Part shown: in pieces, positions 6,977 through 15,830 of the stretch
How positions within the stretch are numbered: position 1 is the first letter of the stretch
Layout of the letters: every line of letters begins with the position of its first letter
From: an uncultured Bacilli bacterium
Lineage (GTDB): Bacteria; Bacillota_I; Bacilli_A; RF39; UBA660
DNA length: 47,853 bases
Reading direction: 5' to 3'
Assembly: GCA_934140575.1 (NCBI GenBank)
Contig: CAKPBJ010000010.1
Location: forward strand, 1-47,853
The notes under the pieces: model-generated
The model's input: only the letters and a program-made list of their open reading frames with translations
The model's database searches: none
Told to the model about the DNA's origin: nothing
Position numbers and translations under genes: made by a program

Positions 6977-8049
6977 CTTTCAATACTATCTCCATCTAAA
7001 CTATCAAGTTCAACTTTATTAATACTTTCAAACTTTTTACTTATTTTATCAGTTGTGATATAAACATTTTCTACATCTTTATTAACCGTTTGTATACTTC
7101 TAGCTAGTTTATCCCATCTTTCTCTATATCTAGAAAATTCAAGACCAAGCTTATTCAACTCCTCATGAATTACCTTTGTATATTTATCTCTTTCCATATT
7201 TTTAATAACCATCTCGACAACAGTAAGAGTAGAAATTAATGTAGTTGGACTAGTAATCCATACTTTTTTACTATAAGCATAATTAATAATATCTGTATGA
7301 TATGCATTAATCTCCGCAAAAATTGCCTCAGCAGGTAAAAATAATATAGCCTGATCTGCAGTAATTCCTGGAATTATATATTTAGAAGCAATCGCATCAA
7401 TATGTCTTTTCATATCAATTCTAAACATCTTTTCATACTTTTCTCTATCAACTAAAGAATTATTTTTATCAACCATTCCTTGATAATGTTCCAAAGGAAA
7501 CTTCGAATCAATACAAATAGTACCTAATGGTTCCGGCGCAAATAAAGCACAATCAGCAATAACACCTGTAGGAAACTTATATTGAAGCTTATAGATTCTA
7601 TCATTATTTTCACCAAAAACCGATACAAGAATATGTTTTAAATTAACTTCACCATATATACCTCTAGTCTTCTTATCAGTTAAAACACTTTGAAGATTTA
7701 CAATATCAAATGACAAAGTTTCAATCTTTTTCTGAGCTTCATCAATTCTACCAAGTCTTTCAATAACACTTTGAAAAGTCTTATTTGTCTTTTCAAAATT
7801 TTGATCTAATCGTTCATTAACTTTCTCATTTATAAGAATTAAACGTTTTTCTACACCTTCATTAAGCTTAGTAAAATCTTCACTTAAATCTCTACTTAAA
7901 TCACTTTTAAAATTACCCATTTCCTTCATCATACTAACTTCTAACTTACCAAGTCTTTCCGTAATATTAGATTCATTAATATTTTTAAACAATGAAATAA
8001 CACTTAAAACAATCAAAACTACTAATAACGCTATAATCACATAATCCAT
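6961..8049 (-). CDS. rmuC: DNA recombination protein RmuC
   Basis: A 362-aa RmuC family protein. An N-terminal TM helix (residues 3-22) is followed by a long coiled coil (about 30-120) and the conserved nuclease-like core: KTRGIYGEVNLKHIL, CALFAPEPLGTICIDSKFPLEHY, DQAILFLPAEAIFAEI and KVWITSPTTLISTL. RmuC proteins limit certain inversions and rearrangements and are thought to be restriction-like nucleases. SD GGAGGGTG precedes the ATG. It is 12 bases after the TVP38-like gene and probably cotranscribed with it and the rhodanese. Confidence 0.93.
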   Translation of the reverse strand: MDYVIIALLVVLIVLSVISLFKNINESNITERLGKLEVSMMKEMGNFKSDLSRDLSEDFTKLNEGVEKRLILINEKVNERLDQNFEKTNKTFQSVIERLGRIDEAQKKIETLSFDIVNLQSVLTDKKTRGIYGEVNLKHILVSVFGENNDRIYKLQYKFPTGVIADCALFAPEPLGTICIDSKFPLEHYQGMVDKNNSLVDREKYEKMFRIDMKRHIDAIASKYIIPGITADQAILFLPAEAIFAEINAYHTDIINYAYSKKVWITSPTTLISTLTVVEMVIKNMERDKYTKVIHEELNKLGLEFSRYRERWDKLARSIQTVNKDVENVYITTDKISKKFESINKVELDSLDGDSIERKSLE

Positions 8050-8061
8050 AAAAACACCCTC

Positions 8062-8640
8062 CTATTCAATATTCATCCTACGACTAACAATCTTTGACAC
8101 AATATACGCAATACCTAAAGCAATAAAAATATAAACAATAGAACTTAAATCAGTTAAACTATCAATAAAACTCTTACCTATATATCCCCAAAAAATCGTT
8201 GAAAAAACCTTCCCAATTAAAATTGAAGATAAAAACTTTTCCTTTGAAACACCAGTCATACCAGACAAAATATTTATCAAAGATGCTGGAGTAAAAGGCA
8301 AAGTAATTAAAAGAACTAAACTTGAAAACTTTATATTTCTAAATTTATCTATCAAATTTCTAATCTTAATAATAGTCTTCTTTTTTAAAACTTTCTGATG
8401 TAGGTAATTTCCTAAATAATAAAATAATAAATAACATAGAAAACTTCCTAAACAAGTTGCAGCCCACGAGATTGACACACCTAAAAACATACCAAATGCA
8501 TTTACATTCAATGCAATGAAAACACTCAAAGGCAAAGCTGGAATAAAACATTCAATAAAAACTAAAAAGAATCCAACAAATATTCCACCGTGAGCAACAA
8601 ATTCAGTACTATTTTCAATTATATAATTAATGGCATCCAT
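8062..8640 (-). CDS. TVP38/TMEM64-DedA superfamily membrane protein
   Basis: A 192-aa polytopic protein with a VTT domain: about five to six hydrophobic segments, the early ECFIPALPLSVFIALN and the later PFTPASLINILSGMTGV signature, with GKVFSTIFWGYIGKS near the end. Members are proposed lipid scramblases or transporters that recycle membrane lipid carriers. SD AAGGTGA precedes the ATG at four bases. It lies between the rhodanese and rmuC genes. Confidence 0.82.
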   Translation of the reverse strand: MDAINYIIENSTEFVAHGGIFVGFFLVFIECFIPALPLSVFIALNVNAFGMFLGVSISWAATCLGSFLCYLLFYYLGNYLHQKVLKKKTIIKIRNLIDKFRNIKFSSLVLLITLPFTPASLINILSGMTGVSKEKFLSSILIGKVFSTIFWGYIGKSFIDSLTDLSSIVYIFIALGIAYIVSKIVSRRMNIE

Positions 8641-8673
8641 CTTTTCACCTTCAAGTAATATTATATTATAATT

Positions 8674-8967
8674 CTATTTTCTAAACAAGTAACTATTATA
8701 CCCACCACTAATATTAACCACATTATATCCCATTTTAATAAGCTCATTTACAATAATTTTACTTCTACTTCCAGATTGACAATATATATAATAAGTATCT
8801 AATTTATTTAAATATCTTTCACAATGATCAAGTAAGTAATAACCATTAATATTAATAGCTCCAGGTATATGACCATTACTATAATTATAACTACTTCTAA
8901 TATCAATTATTTTAGGATTATTTAATTTTAATAAATCAAATATAGTAATACTATTTATTTTAATCAC
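8674..8967 (-). CDS. Single-domain rhodanese-like sulfurtransferase
   Basis: A 94-97 aa protein made of one rhodanese domain: IIDIRSSYNYSNGHIPGAININ at the front, the active-site loop CQSGSRS with the catalytic cysteine, and GYNVVNISGGYNSYL at the end. Such proteins shuttle sulfane sulfur. The only canonical start is GTG at 8967, which sits inside the SD GAGGTGA. An ATA at 8958 has the normal five-base spacing, so a non-canonical start is possible. It follows the terminator of the secretion locus. Confidence 0.85.
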   Translation of the reverse strand: MIKINSITIFDLLKLNNPKIIDIRSSYNYSNGHIPGAININGYYLLDHCERYLNKLDTYYIYCQSGSRSKIIVNELIKMGYNVVNISGGYNSYLFRK

Positions 8968-8984
8968 CTCATAGTATTAAATGC

Positions 8985-9014
8985 AAAAAAAAGAATCTAT
9001 ATAATTATAGATTC
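8985..9014 (-). terminator. Intrinsic terminator closing the pilus/secretion locus
   Basis: Minus strand GAATCTAT (9014-9007) pairs with ATAGATTC (9000-8993) around a six-base loop, followed by eight T (8992-8985). It starts immediately after the stop codon of the last gene of the locus (9015) and separates the locus from the rhodanese-rmuC group. Confidence 0.9.
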
Positions 9015-10247
9015 CTATCTAACCTTATATGGATGTTTTTCAGTTCCATTTCCACTCTTATATAAAACATTACTATTTAAATAGATAACAGGTCTAATAA
9101 TCGCATAGTTACTTGCACTATCAGCTTTTATAACACCAGTTCTATCAACTCTATAAGCAGATGAATTATCAGCACTATTAGCAGTAGCTAACCACCAATC
9201 ATCATCTATTGCTAAATAATTATAATTTTGACAAGACTTACTAGTAATATTTGAACAATTAGGATCAATACTTGCATAAACATAATCAGAAGCAGTAAGT
9301 AATCCCATCTTTTGATTAGCTAAATGTTCTTGACATTCTTCACTATTAGTAAAATCTGAACTTGTACCTGCTTTCTTTCCAGTACATAAAGTATATGAAA
9401 CTAATTTTGCTTTATCACTATTAGATAAGATATCTTCTCCAGATTTCTTTTCTGGTTTTGTATAAATCCTATCTAAGAATTCTTTCACTCTACTAGCACT
9501 ATAAGTATTAATACCTGCAGCATATAATTTATTTTGATTATATCTATCATCCCAAGGTTGTGTATATTCTAATCCTTCGGCATTAATTAAAACTACATTA
9601 TTATTAGAATTAATTTTTACAATTCTCCATAAACTATTATCTAATTTAACATAATTATTAACATTCTCACCACGATATACATAAGAACCATTATTAGAAT
9701 ATAAACCATATCCTGAACTTACAACGCTCTCATCACTTAATACTTTACTATAAAATTCAGTAGTTAAATACTGATCACCACAATTTAAATATGGAGTATA
9801 TAAATATTCTTTAGAAGAATAAGTAACTTGAACAGTTCCAGAACAAGTAACTCCCTCCTTAGTATATTCAGATAAATTCTTCATATAATTACCAGCAACT
9901 AAATTAGAAACATCAACCTCTACTGTATTACCATCCTCAGTAGGTAAATAATTTTTATTATCTGCGAAATATTCCTTAGCAGCTTTTGTCATTATATTTT
10001 CAATATCTTTATACTCATAAGTTTTATTACTAAATAATGATGCAACATATAAAATAACTAATAATAAAATCATTCCTCCAAGTATAATTCCCATCAATAG
10101 AAACATTCTATTACGTAATGATTCATTATTATTATTTGACTTAGTTTCTGAATCAGAATCATCTTCAATTTCTTCTACTTCTTCATCCTCAAAATCTAAA
10201 TCTTCATCTTTTTTTGGCTTCTTTACCATATTAAAATTCGTATTCAT
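9015..10247 (-). CDS. Membrane-anchored pilin-like protein with DUF6273-like C-terminal module
   Basis: A 410-aa protein. Residues 1-45 are acidic and cytoplasmic (DEDLDFEDEEVEEIEDD), followed by a TM helix near 48-70. A pilin-like domain follows (IMTKAAKEYFADNKNYLP ... GNYMKNLSEYTKEG ... LYTPYLNCG), then a module beginning NNYVKLDNSLWRIVKINSNN and ending IRPVIYLNSNVLYKSGNGT. That module looks like the DUF6273/lectin-like domains found on exported proteins of low-GC Firmicutes. No GFTLIE prepilin site is present, so it is probably anchored rather than processed. It lies 14 bases after virD4. The protein at 32110-33924 has the same module order. Confidence 0.75.
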   Translation of the reverse strand: MNTNFNMVKKPKKDEDLDFEDEEVEEIEDDSDSETKSNNNNESLRNRMFLLMGIILGGMILLLVILYVASLFSNKTYEYKDIENIMTKAAKEYFADNKNYLPTEDGNTVEVDVSNLVAGNYMKNLSEYTKEGVTCSGTVQVTYSSKEYLYTPYLNCGDQYLTTEFYSKVLSDESVVSSGYGLYSNNGSYVYRGENVNNYVKLDNSLWRIVKINSNNNVVLINAEGLEYTQPWDDRYNQNKLYAAGINTYSASRVKEFLDRIYTKPEKKSGEDILSNSDKAKLVSYTLCTGKKAGTSSDFTNSEECQEHLANQKMGLLTASDYVYASIDPNCSNITSKSCQNYNYLAIDDDWWLATANSADNSSAYRVDRTGVIKADSASNYAIIRPVIYLNSNVLYKSGNGTEKHPYKVR

Positions 10248-10261
10248 ATTTAAAATCCTTT

Positions 10262-12619
10262 CTAGTTATCAAAAAAATCATCAAAAAAATCATCATCACC
10301 ATCATCATCCAAATCAAGATTATTAAGTTGATTTGGCAATGTAGTTGGTGCAGTTGTTGGAACAGATACAGTATTATTATCCTTGTTTTCAAAACTACTA
10401 TTATAAAGACTATTAATACTACTAGCCGGTGCCGTCGTTGGAGAAACACTAATTTTATCTTGTTGTTTCTTCTTTTCTTCTGCCTCTTTCTTTTCTTCTG
10501 CTTCAAGTTCTGCAATCTTTGCATCAATTTTCTTAACTAATTCGTCAACATCAAATCCTAAGTCGTCATCCTTATCATCGTTGTTAGGTACATTACCAGA
10601 AACAGGTGATGACTTTGCTTTTTCAACTGACGGAATTTCGAATGGATTAAATATTGCATTACTATCCATTTGTTTTTTAACAGAATCAAAATCAGGAATA
10701 TCTCTTTTTGAAGTAACATCATTAGTTGGTTTAGAATTATTCATATTAGAAAAATCAGGAACACCAACTTCACGTTTTCTGTTATTTCTAAAAGCTTGAA
10801 GTTCTGGAGGTAAAGCATCATGCATTGGATTTGCTCTATTCATTCCAGGTAAATTTGGTAAAGATGTGTTATCTTTATCAATTTGATCAGCAGAATTCAT
10901 CATATCAAGTAACTTCTTTTTCTTTTGATTTTTAACAAACTCTTTAATATCAAATGTATGTAAAGGTTGTTTCTTTCTAATTGGATATTTAGCAGGTGGA
11001 TATTTTTTACCCCAATCAATCTTAAAGAATGGAGTAAACTTAGTTTTAAATGGTGACTTTCTCATACGTAAAATGATAACTTCAAATTGTTTCATACGTT
11101 GTAAATCAGAAATAGTAACCAAAGGTGTTGAAGCAGTTTTATCATCTTTCTTAGATTTAACTTCACCACACATTTTTGAAATTTCTTCTAAGGCTTTTAA
11201 CTCAGTAGTAATTAAGTAAATCGTATTACCACAGTTACCACGAATAGTTTCAGCTTCTTCTTTTCCATAAACATCATCTAACTGAGCAAAGTTCTGAATT
11301 ATCATAGTAAAACGAATAGCTCTAGAACGTGCCGCAGTAATCATTGTAGTAACATCTTTTAAAGGTGGCATATTGGCAAACTCATCAAGCAAGAAGTTAG
11401 TTCTTACAGGTAACTTCCCACCATGTTTTTGTGCAACAGCAATTAAAGTTTCATAAATTTGTTTTAATAAAATTGTAACTAATGAGTGATATGTCTTCTT
11501 TTCATCTTGAATAACAATAAATACAGCAGTTGGTCTTTCACCAATAGATTCAAGGTCAATATCACTATGAGATAACATTTCGGATAAATTTTCACGAGAA
11601 GCAAATAACTTTACTTTTTGTTTAAATACAGATAAAATACTTCCCTTAGTTTCATTTGGAGCCATAATAGTACTTGAAGCATTAATAGCAGCAGGACTAG
11701 CAGGATCTTTTGCATTAAAGTATTCCTTAATATAAGTAGAACCTCCAAATTTTTCTTCACCTACTGTAGTAGCTAAAGAAATACTATTTATATTAATTTC
11801 TTCTGGCTTAGCATCTTCAAATAATCCAAGAGCAACTCCAGAAAAATAATCAGCAGACGTTTTCTCCCAGAATGGATCAGCATTTTTATTTGAACTATCG
11901 TACAAAATATTTAAAGCCAAGTCATCAAGTAACTCTATCGCTTTATCTTGATTACCTTTTTTATACATCTCATATGGTAAAGTCATAGGATTCCAAGCAT
12001 TACCATTTTGAGGATCACGGAAATTTAAAAGTAAAATTTGATATCCTCTAGATCTAAGCATATTACTAGTTTTCTCATAAATTTCACCCTTAGGGTCTGT
12101 AATAATCATAGACTCACGAGCTTTTGCTAAACTATAAACCATTGGTAAAATAACAGTTTGAGTTTTACCAGAACCAGTAGCACCAATAACAAGTGAATGA
12201 TACTCACCATTATCAACCCACATCTCTTTATCATTTAAAATAATAGGAATCCCCGCAGCTTTAGAATTCTTTTGACTCAAAGGTACACACTGTAATTCTT
12301 CTTTTATTTCTTTTTCTTTTGCCCATCTTGAATAACCTTTATCCTTTTTTTCAGTAGTTAATCCAAAACCCTTCTCTCTTTCAAAAAACATTGAACTAAC
12401 ACTTGCAAATAATCCAAGTAAAGACATAATATATAAAACTAAAGTAGAAAATATATAATCTGGTCCAAACGCAGGAAATGGATTAAGCCCAGACAAATGT
12501 CCCTCAGCTGCAAATGTATGAACATTCACAACACCAATAGAAACAATATATAACAAAAAAACTGCAAAAACACAAAATATAAGTAAATCTTCAGAATCAG
12601 CCCTAAATTTAAATTTCAT
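10262..12619 (-). CDS. virD4: VirD4/TraG-type type IV coupling ATPase
   Basis: A 785-aa protein. Two N-terminal TM helices (about 11-33 and 52-78) are followed by an AAA-type coupling domain with Walker A GATGSGKT (146-153), IITDPKGEIYEKT, Walker B FLLDEFANMPPL, and the MIIQNFAQLDDVYG arginine-finger region. This is the VirD4/TrsK family that feeds substrates into type IV secretion channels. Residues about 560-785 are a long polar tail with two PTTAP repeats, a Glu/Lys coiled segment and an Asp-rich end, unusual in length and perhaps a substrate or partner docking region. SD AAGGGAAG precedes the ATG. No relaxase gene accompanies it. Confidence 0.93.
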   Translation of the reverse strand: MKFKFRADSEDLLIFCVFAVFLLYIVSIGVVNVHTFAAEGHLSGLNPFPAFGPDYIFSTLVLYIMSLLGLFASVSSMFFEREKGFGLTTEKKDKGYSRWAKEKEIKEELQCVPLSQKNSKAAGIPIILNDKEMWVDNGEYHSLVIGATGSGKTQTVILPMVYSLAKARESMIITDPKGEIYEKTSNMLRSRGYQILLLNFRDPQNGNAWNPMTLPYEMYKKGNQDKAIELLDDLALNILYDSSNKNADPFWEKTSADYFSGVALGLFEDAKPEEININSISLATTVGEEKFGGSTYIKEYFNAKDPASPAAINASSTIMAPNETKGSILSVFKQKVKLFASRENLSEMLSHSDIDLESIGERPTAVFIVIQDEKKTYHSLVTILLKQIYETLIAVAQKHGGKLPVRTNFLLDEFANMPPLKDVTTMITAARSRAIRFTMIIQNFAQLDDVYGKEEAETIRGNCGNTIYLITTELKALEEISKMCGEVKSKKDDKTASTPLVTISDLQRMKQFEVIILRMRKSPFKTKFTPFFKIDWGKKYPPAKYPIRKKQPLHTFDIKEFVKNQKKKKLLDMMNSADQIDKDNTSLPNLPGMNRANPMHDALPPELQAFRNNRKREVGVPDFSNMNNSKPTNDVTSKRDIPDFDSVKKQMDSNAIFNPFEIPSVEKAKSSPVSGNVPNNDDKDDDLGFDVDELVKKIDAKIAELEAEEKKEAEEKKKQQDKISVSPTTAPASSINSLYNSSFENKDNNTVSVPTTAPTTLPNQLNNLDLDDDGDDDFFDDFFDN

Positions 12620-12674
12620 GATACAACTTCCCTTCTCAAATTATTATATCGTAACTTTAATTCAAAGTCATTAT

Positions 12675-13454
12675 TTATTGATTAGAAATTATAATTTTAA
12701 ACCCCTTATCAGTATAATTATAAAGCATATCAACCTGCTCTGATGCACTATACTTACCACAACTTAAAATAATTTCATAAACTCCATCATTATTAACATC
12801 CATAAAAGAATTATAATAAGGCTTACATCCATTAAAAGATGTATTTTTACTTATATCATTATATAAATAATAAATCTTTTTATCCTTAACCATAAATGCA
12901 ATAGAAAAAATATATTCTGGATCAAAATCTAATGGAAATGCATTACTAACTAAATAAAAATCCTCCACATAACCATCATTATCAAAATCAACACTTGTCT
13001 TATTTAAAGATGTAAATGAACTAGATAAACTAATATTATTATCAGACAAAACCTGATTAACATAAGAATCGGCTTTAATATTTTCATAAGAAAAATCAAG
13101 TACATCAATTTTATAATTAGACTTATATGCTAACATTGCTCCATCTATATCTATAGAATTTTTTTTCTTATCAAATACATACCATTTATCACTATAATAC
13201 ATTAAATAATTACCTACGAATTTATTATTTGAATAAACTTTGTATGTATCCCAATTAAGTTTTTCAATAGATGATTTATAGGAAATATTCTTCCACTTTT
13301 TATTATTATATGACCAAATCGTACTATCACCAACAATGATAGTAGAAGAATACGTCCCATTCTTTATATTACCAACACCAAAAACTAAAAACATTACTAT
13401 TCCAAAAACTGCCAAACAAGAAAGTAAAATAATATAAGTTCTATTTTTTATCAT
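12675..13454 (-). CDS. Membrane-anchored exported protein with Asp-rich calcium-like loops
   Basis: A 259-aa protein with an N-terminal TM anchor (residues 5-26) and an extracellular part rich in Tyr, Asn and Ser. Two loops, VDFDNDGYVEDFYLV (about 155) and MDVNNDGVYEIIL (about 217), have the DxDxDGxxE pattern of FG-GAP/VCBS or dockerin-like calcium sites. No enzyme motif is visible. It lies between the wall hydrolase (8 bases) and virD4 genes, the slot where a VirB8-like channel protein might be expected. I see no sequence support for a VirB8 fold. SD AGGTGAT. Confidence 0.6.
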   Translation of the reverse strand: MIKNRTYIILLSCLAVFGIVMFLVFGVGNIKNGTYSSTIIVGDSTIWSYNNKKWKNISYKSSIEKLNWDTYKVYSNNKFVGNYLMYYSDKWYVFDKKKNSIDIDGAMLAYKSNYKIDVLDFSYENIKADSYVNQVLSDNNISLSSSFTSLNKTSVDFDNDGYVEDFYLVSNAFPLDFDPEYIFSIAFMVKDKKIYYLYNDISKNTSFNGCKPYYNSFMDVNNDGVYEIILSCGKYSASEQVDMLYNYTDKGFKIIISNQ

Positions 13455-13462
13455 TTTATCAC

Positions 13463-15793
13463 CTAACCAACCTTATAATATCCAAGAGTAGATGTGTTAG
13501 CCCAATTATATTGAGTCCACATATCAGTAGAAGTACTACCTGGATCCATCATATGAATTGTATCTCCATCAACATAATCAATCGCAACCCAATGTTGTCC
13601 AGTATTACCTTTTACCTCTGCAACAACATAAACATTGTTTTGATTTACTAATTCCTTTATTTTAGCAAGTTTCTGACTCTTGCTCATACCAGCAATTTGA
13701 ACCTGTCCAACATATTTAAAGCTTGGTGCAGCTTGCGTTGCAGCAGTCCATACAAAGTTACCTCCAGAAACAAAACCACCATGAGAATTTAAAAATTCAA
13801 CAAAAGTACCTGGATTAAAATCAGAAATATTAGTTTGTACACCACTCTTAGCTATCTGCATAGAAACTGATGTAACAAGACACCCTATTTGTTTAATTGT
13901 TTTTCCACTTGAACCCAACTGTACACCAACCCAAGATCCTTCATACTGTTTCCAATTTGCATAATCACCATTTGCTGCATTTCCACAAGATGAAGATGAT
14001 GAACCACAACTGTTTTTTTGAATACCAGTAGCTCCATAATTACGAATCTGATTATAAACCTGTAACAATATCTGCTTATAATCTTTACCAGATTTAGCTA
14101 AACTAGAAAAAGCATTTTGTTCAGATTGTAAATAACCAGAATAAATAATATAGCCCTCTTTATTAACTAAAACTTCTCCAGCCGTTTCATTAGCATATGT
14201 TCTAAGTGGAGAATCCTCAGCCATAGGTCCTCTTGAAAAAGAACCATGACCTAAGCCACTATGAACTTGTCCCCACTGACCATTAGTAGCCGAACAACCT
14301 TGATCAGGATCACAATAAACCTGATCTTGTGTACAAGAAGCAACCTGTAAAACCCATTTTCCATCGCTTTCTTCTTTTAAGGTTCTCCAGCCTCCCATAT
14401 CTTTATGCCTAGCCAAAATATAACTTCTTGCCGCAACCATCTGTGCTTTAATCGCCTCAGCCGGTGCATCAGGACCTATTTCCTGATAAGCAACACCTAA
14501 AATATATTTTTCAAAAGGAACAAGTTCTTCACCTTCAAGAGGTTGTCCAAAAGTACCACCATAATTATGACCATTACCAGTACCACATTGCATAAGTCTT
14601 ACATATAAATTACTAATCTGCAAAGACTCCGTGACATTTCCTTTACCACTAATGTAATATCCCTTAATCTCATAACTACAACTACCAGCAGCTGCACAAC
14701 TTCCACCATTTTTCTTACCAATAAATTTATAATAATCATCAATATAATCAAAGACAGCCTGAGCCATACTCTCTCTCTTAGACTTCGTAGAAAGAGGCAT
14801 ATATTTAGGAAAAATATTATTAATTAAATTATCCTTAAAAACCTCTTCACTATAAGAATTATCACTAAACATAGCATCAGCAACAGCAGAAATATCACTT
14901 TCACTAACATTATTAATAGATACAGCACCATTACTTTTCAAAACATGGAAAACAGCCACAATCTTTAAAGCATCAACAGCTTTTCCATTAGCTTGATATC
15001 TTAATTTAACATTATTTATTTTTTCATAAAATGCCTTTTCTTCCTTTGAAGAAGAAACATTCATATTACCAGTATCTTCACCAATAAAAGCACTAATTCC
15101 AAAAGCATCAGAAAACTCAGAAACAGTAGTAGAAATAATCATGACTGGAATAAGAACCAACATAACAATTGCGATAAGCGGTATAACAGCAACCATAGCA
15201 ACCTTAACAGATGTAGGTATTTTAGCAAAGAAACTTGCAGAACCAGTTCCACTACTACTACTATTATTATCATTATTTTTATCATTTTTATTATCACTAG
15301 TATCAGATCTACTAGATTTTCTGCCAACACGAGAAGAAGGAGAACTGCCTGGTTCTCCATTACTACTATTTTCTAAGTTCTTGTTTTTATTAACAACATC
15401 AGCATCATTAGGTTTAACAGCTTCGTTAGCTTTACTTGATACACCGTCACTACCTTTACCAGCAAACTGATTTTTCATAGAAGCAACTTTACCAATTTTA
15501 TCTCCTAATCCACTTTCATTCAAACGATTAGAAGCATTCTGACCCAACCTACCACCTGGATTCATCTTATTCATATTAGTCATAGCCTTACCTAGACCTT
15601 CAGATGCTTTTCCACCAGTTAACTTGTCAGCTGCCTTTACAGCACCACCTGCTGCAACCGCATAAGGATTTTTAGAAGCAATGGCAACATCAGCAGCATT
15701 TCTTATATTATTTGCATTATTAGCATTACTTCGAGCATCTTTGTCTTCTACTGAAGAATCACCATAACTACCTCTATTAGCACGATAAGCCAC
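13463..15793 (-). CDS. SpoIID-C39 bifunctional wall-remodelling protein of the type IV system
   Basis: About 776 aa. A Gly/Ala/Asn-rich cytoplasmic region precedes a TM helix (about 197-222). Outside lie a helical part, then a SpoIID/LytB domain (VPFEKYILGVAYQEIGPD...AIKAQMVAARSYIL, about 425-590) that keeps the glutamate in YQEI. Last comes a C39-like papain-fold domain (about 610-776) with IGCLVTSVSM (Cys), GQHWVAID (His) and HMMDPG (Asp). SpoIID enzymes cut denuded glycan strands; C39-like folds cleave peptides. Together they fill the VirB1/TrsG hydrolase slot. The start is GTG at 15793, after SD AGGTGG; upstream GTGs overlap the SD. Confidence 0.85.
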   Translation of the reverse strand: MAYRANRGSYGDSSVEDKDARSNANNANNIRNAADVAIASKNPYAVAAGGAVKAADKLTGGKASEGLGKAMTNMNKMNPGGRLGQNASNRLNESGLGDKIGKVASMKNQFAGKGSDGVSSKANEAVKPNDADVVNKNKNLENSSNGEPGSSPSSRVGRKSSRSDTSDNKNDKNNDNNSSSSGTGSASFFAKIPTSVKVAMVAVIPLIAIVMLVLIPVMIISTTVSEFSDAFGISAFIGEDTGNMNVSSSKEEKAFYEKINNVKLRYQANGKAVDALKIVAVFHVLKSNGAVSINNVSESDISAVADAMFSDNSYSEEVFKDNLINNIFPKYMPLSTKSKRESMAQAVFDYIDDYYKFIGKKNGGSCAAAGSCSYEIKGYYISGKGNVTESLQISNLYVRLMQCGTGNGHNYGGTFGQPLEGEELVPFEKYILGVAYQEIGPDAPAEAIKAQMVAARSYILARHKDMGGWRTLKEESDGKWVLQVASCTQDQVYCDPDQGCSATNGQWGQVHSGLGHGSFSRGPMAEDSPLRTYANETAGEVLVNKEGYIIYSGYLQSEQNAFSSLAKSGKDYKQILLQVYNQIRNYGATGIQKNSCGSSSSSCGNAANGDYANWKQYEGSWVGVQLGSSGKTIKQIGCLVTSVSMQIAKSGVQTNISDFNPGTFVEFLNSHGGFVSGGNFVWTAATQAAPSFKYVGQVQIAGMSKSQKLAKIKELVNQNNVYVVAEVKGNTGQHWVAIDYVDGDTIHMMDPGSTSTDMWTQYNWANTSTLGYYKVG

Positions 15794-15830
15794 CGACACC
15801 ACCACCTAACTTCATAACTTTATATATTTA

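Noticed and set aside
8366..8551. 61-aa frame inside the TVP38-like gene
   Set aside because: Fully contained in a well-supported membrane protein gene; no independent start signal.
10231..10527. Open frame opposite in phase to the virD4 3' end, Lys/Arg-rich
   Set aside because: It lies wholly within virD4 and its composition reflects the Asp/Glu-rich codons of that gene read in another frame.
15139..15470. Overlapping frames on both strands within the SpoIID-C39 gene
   Set aside because: They coincide with a low-complexity Ser/Asn/Asp region, have no SD and no family features.
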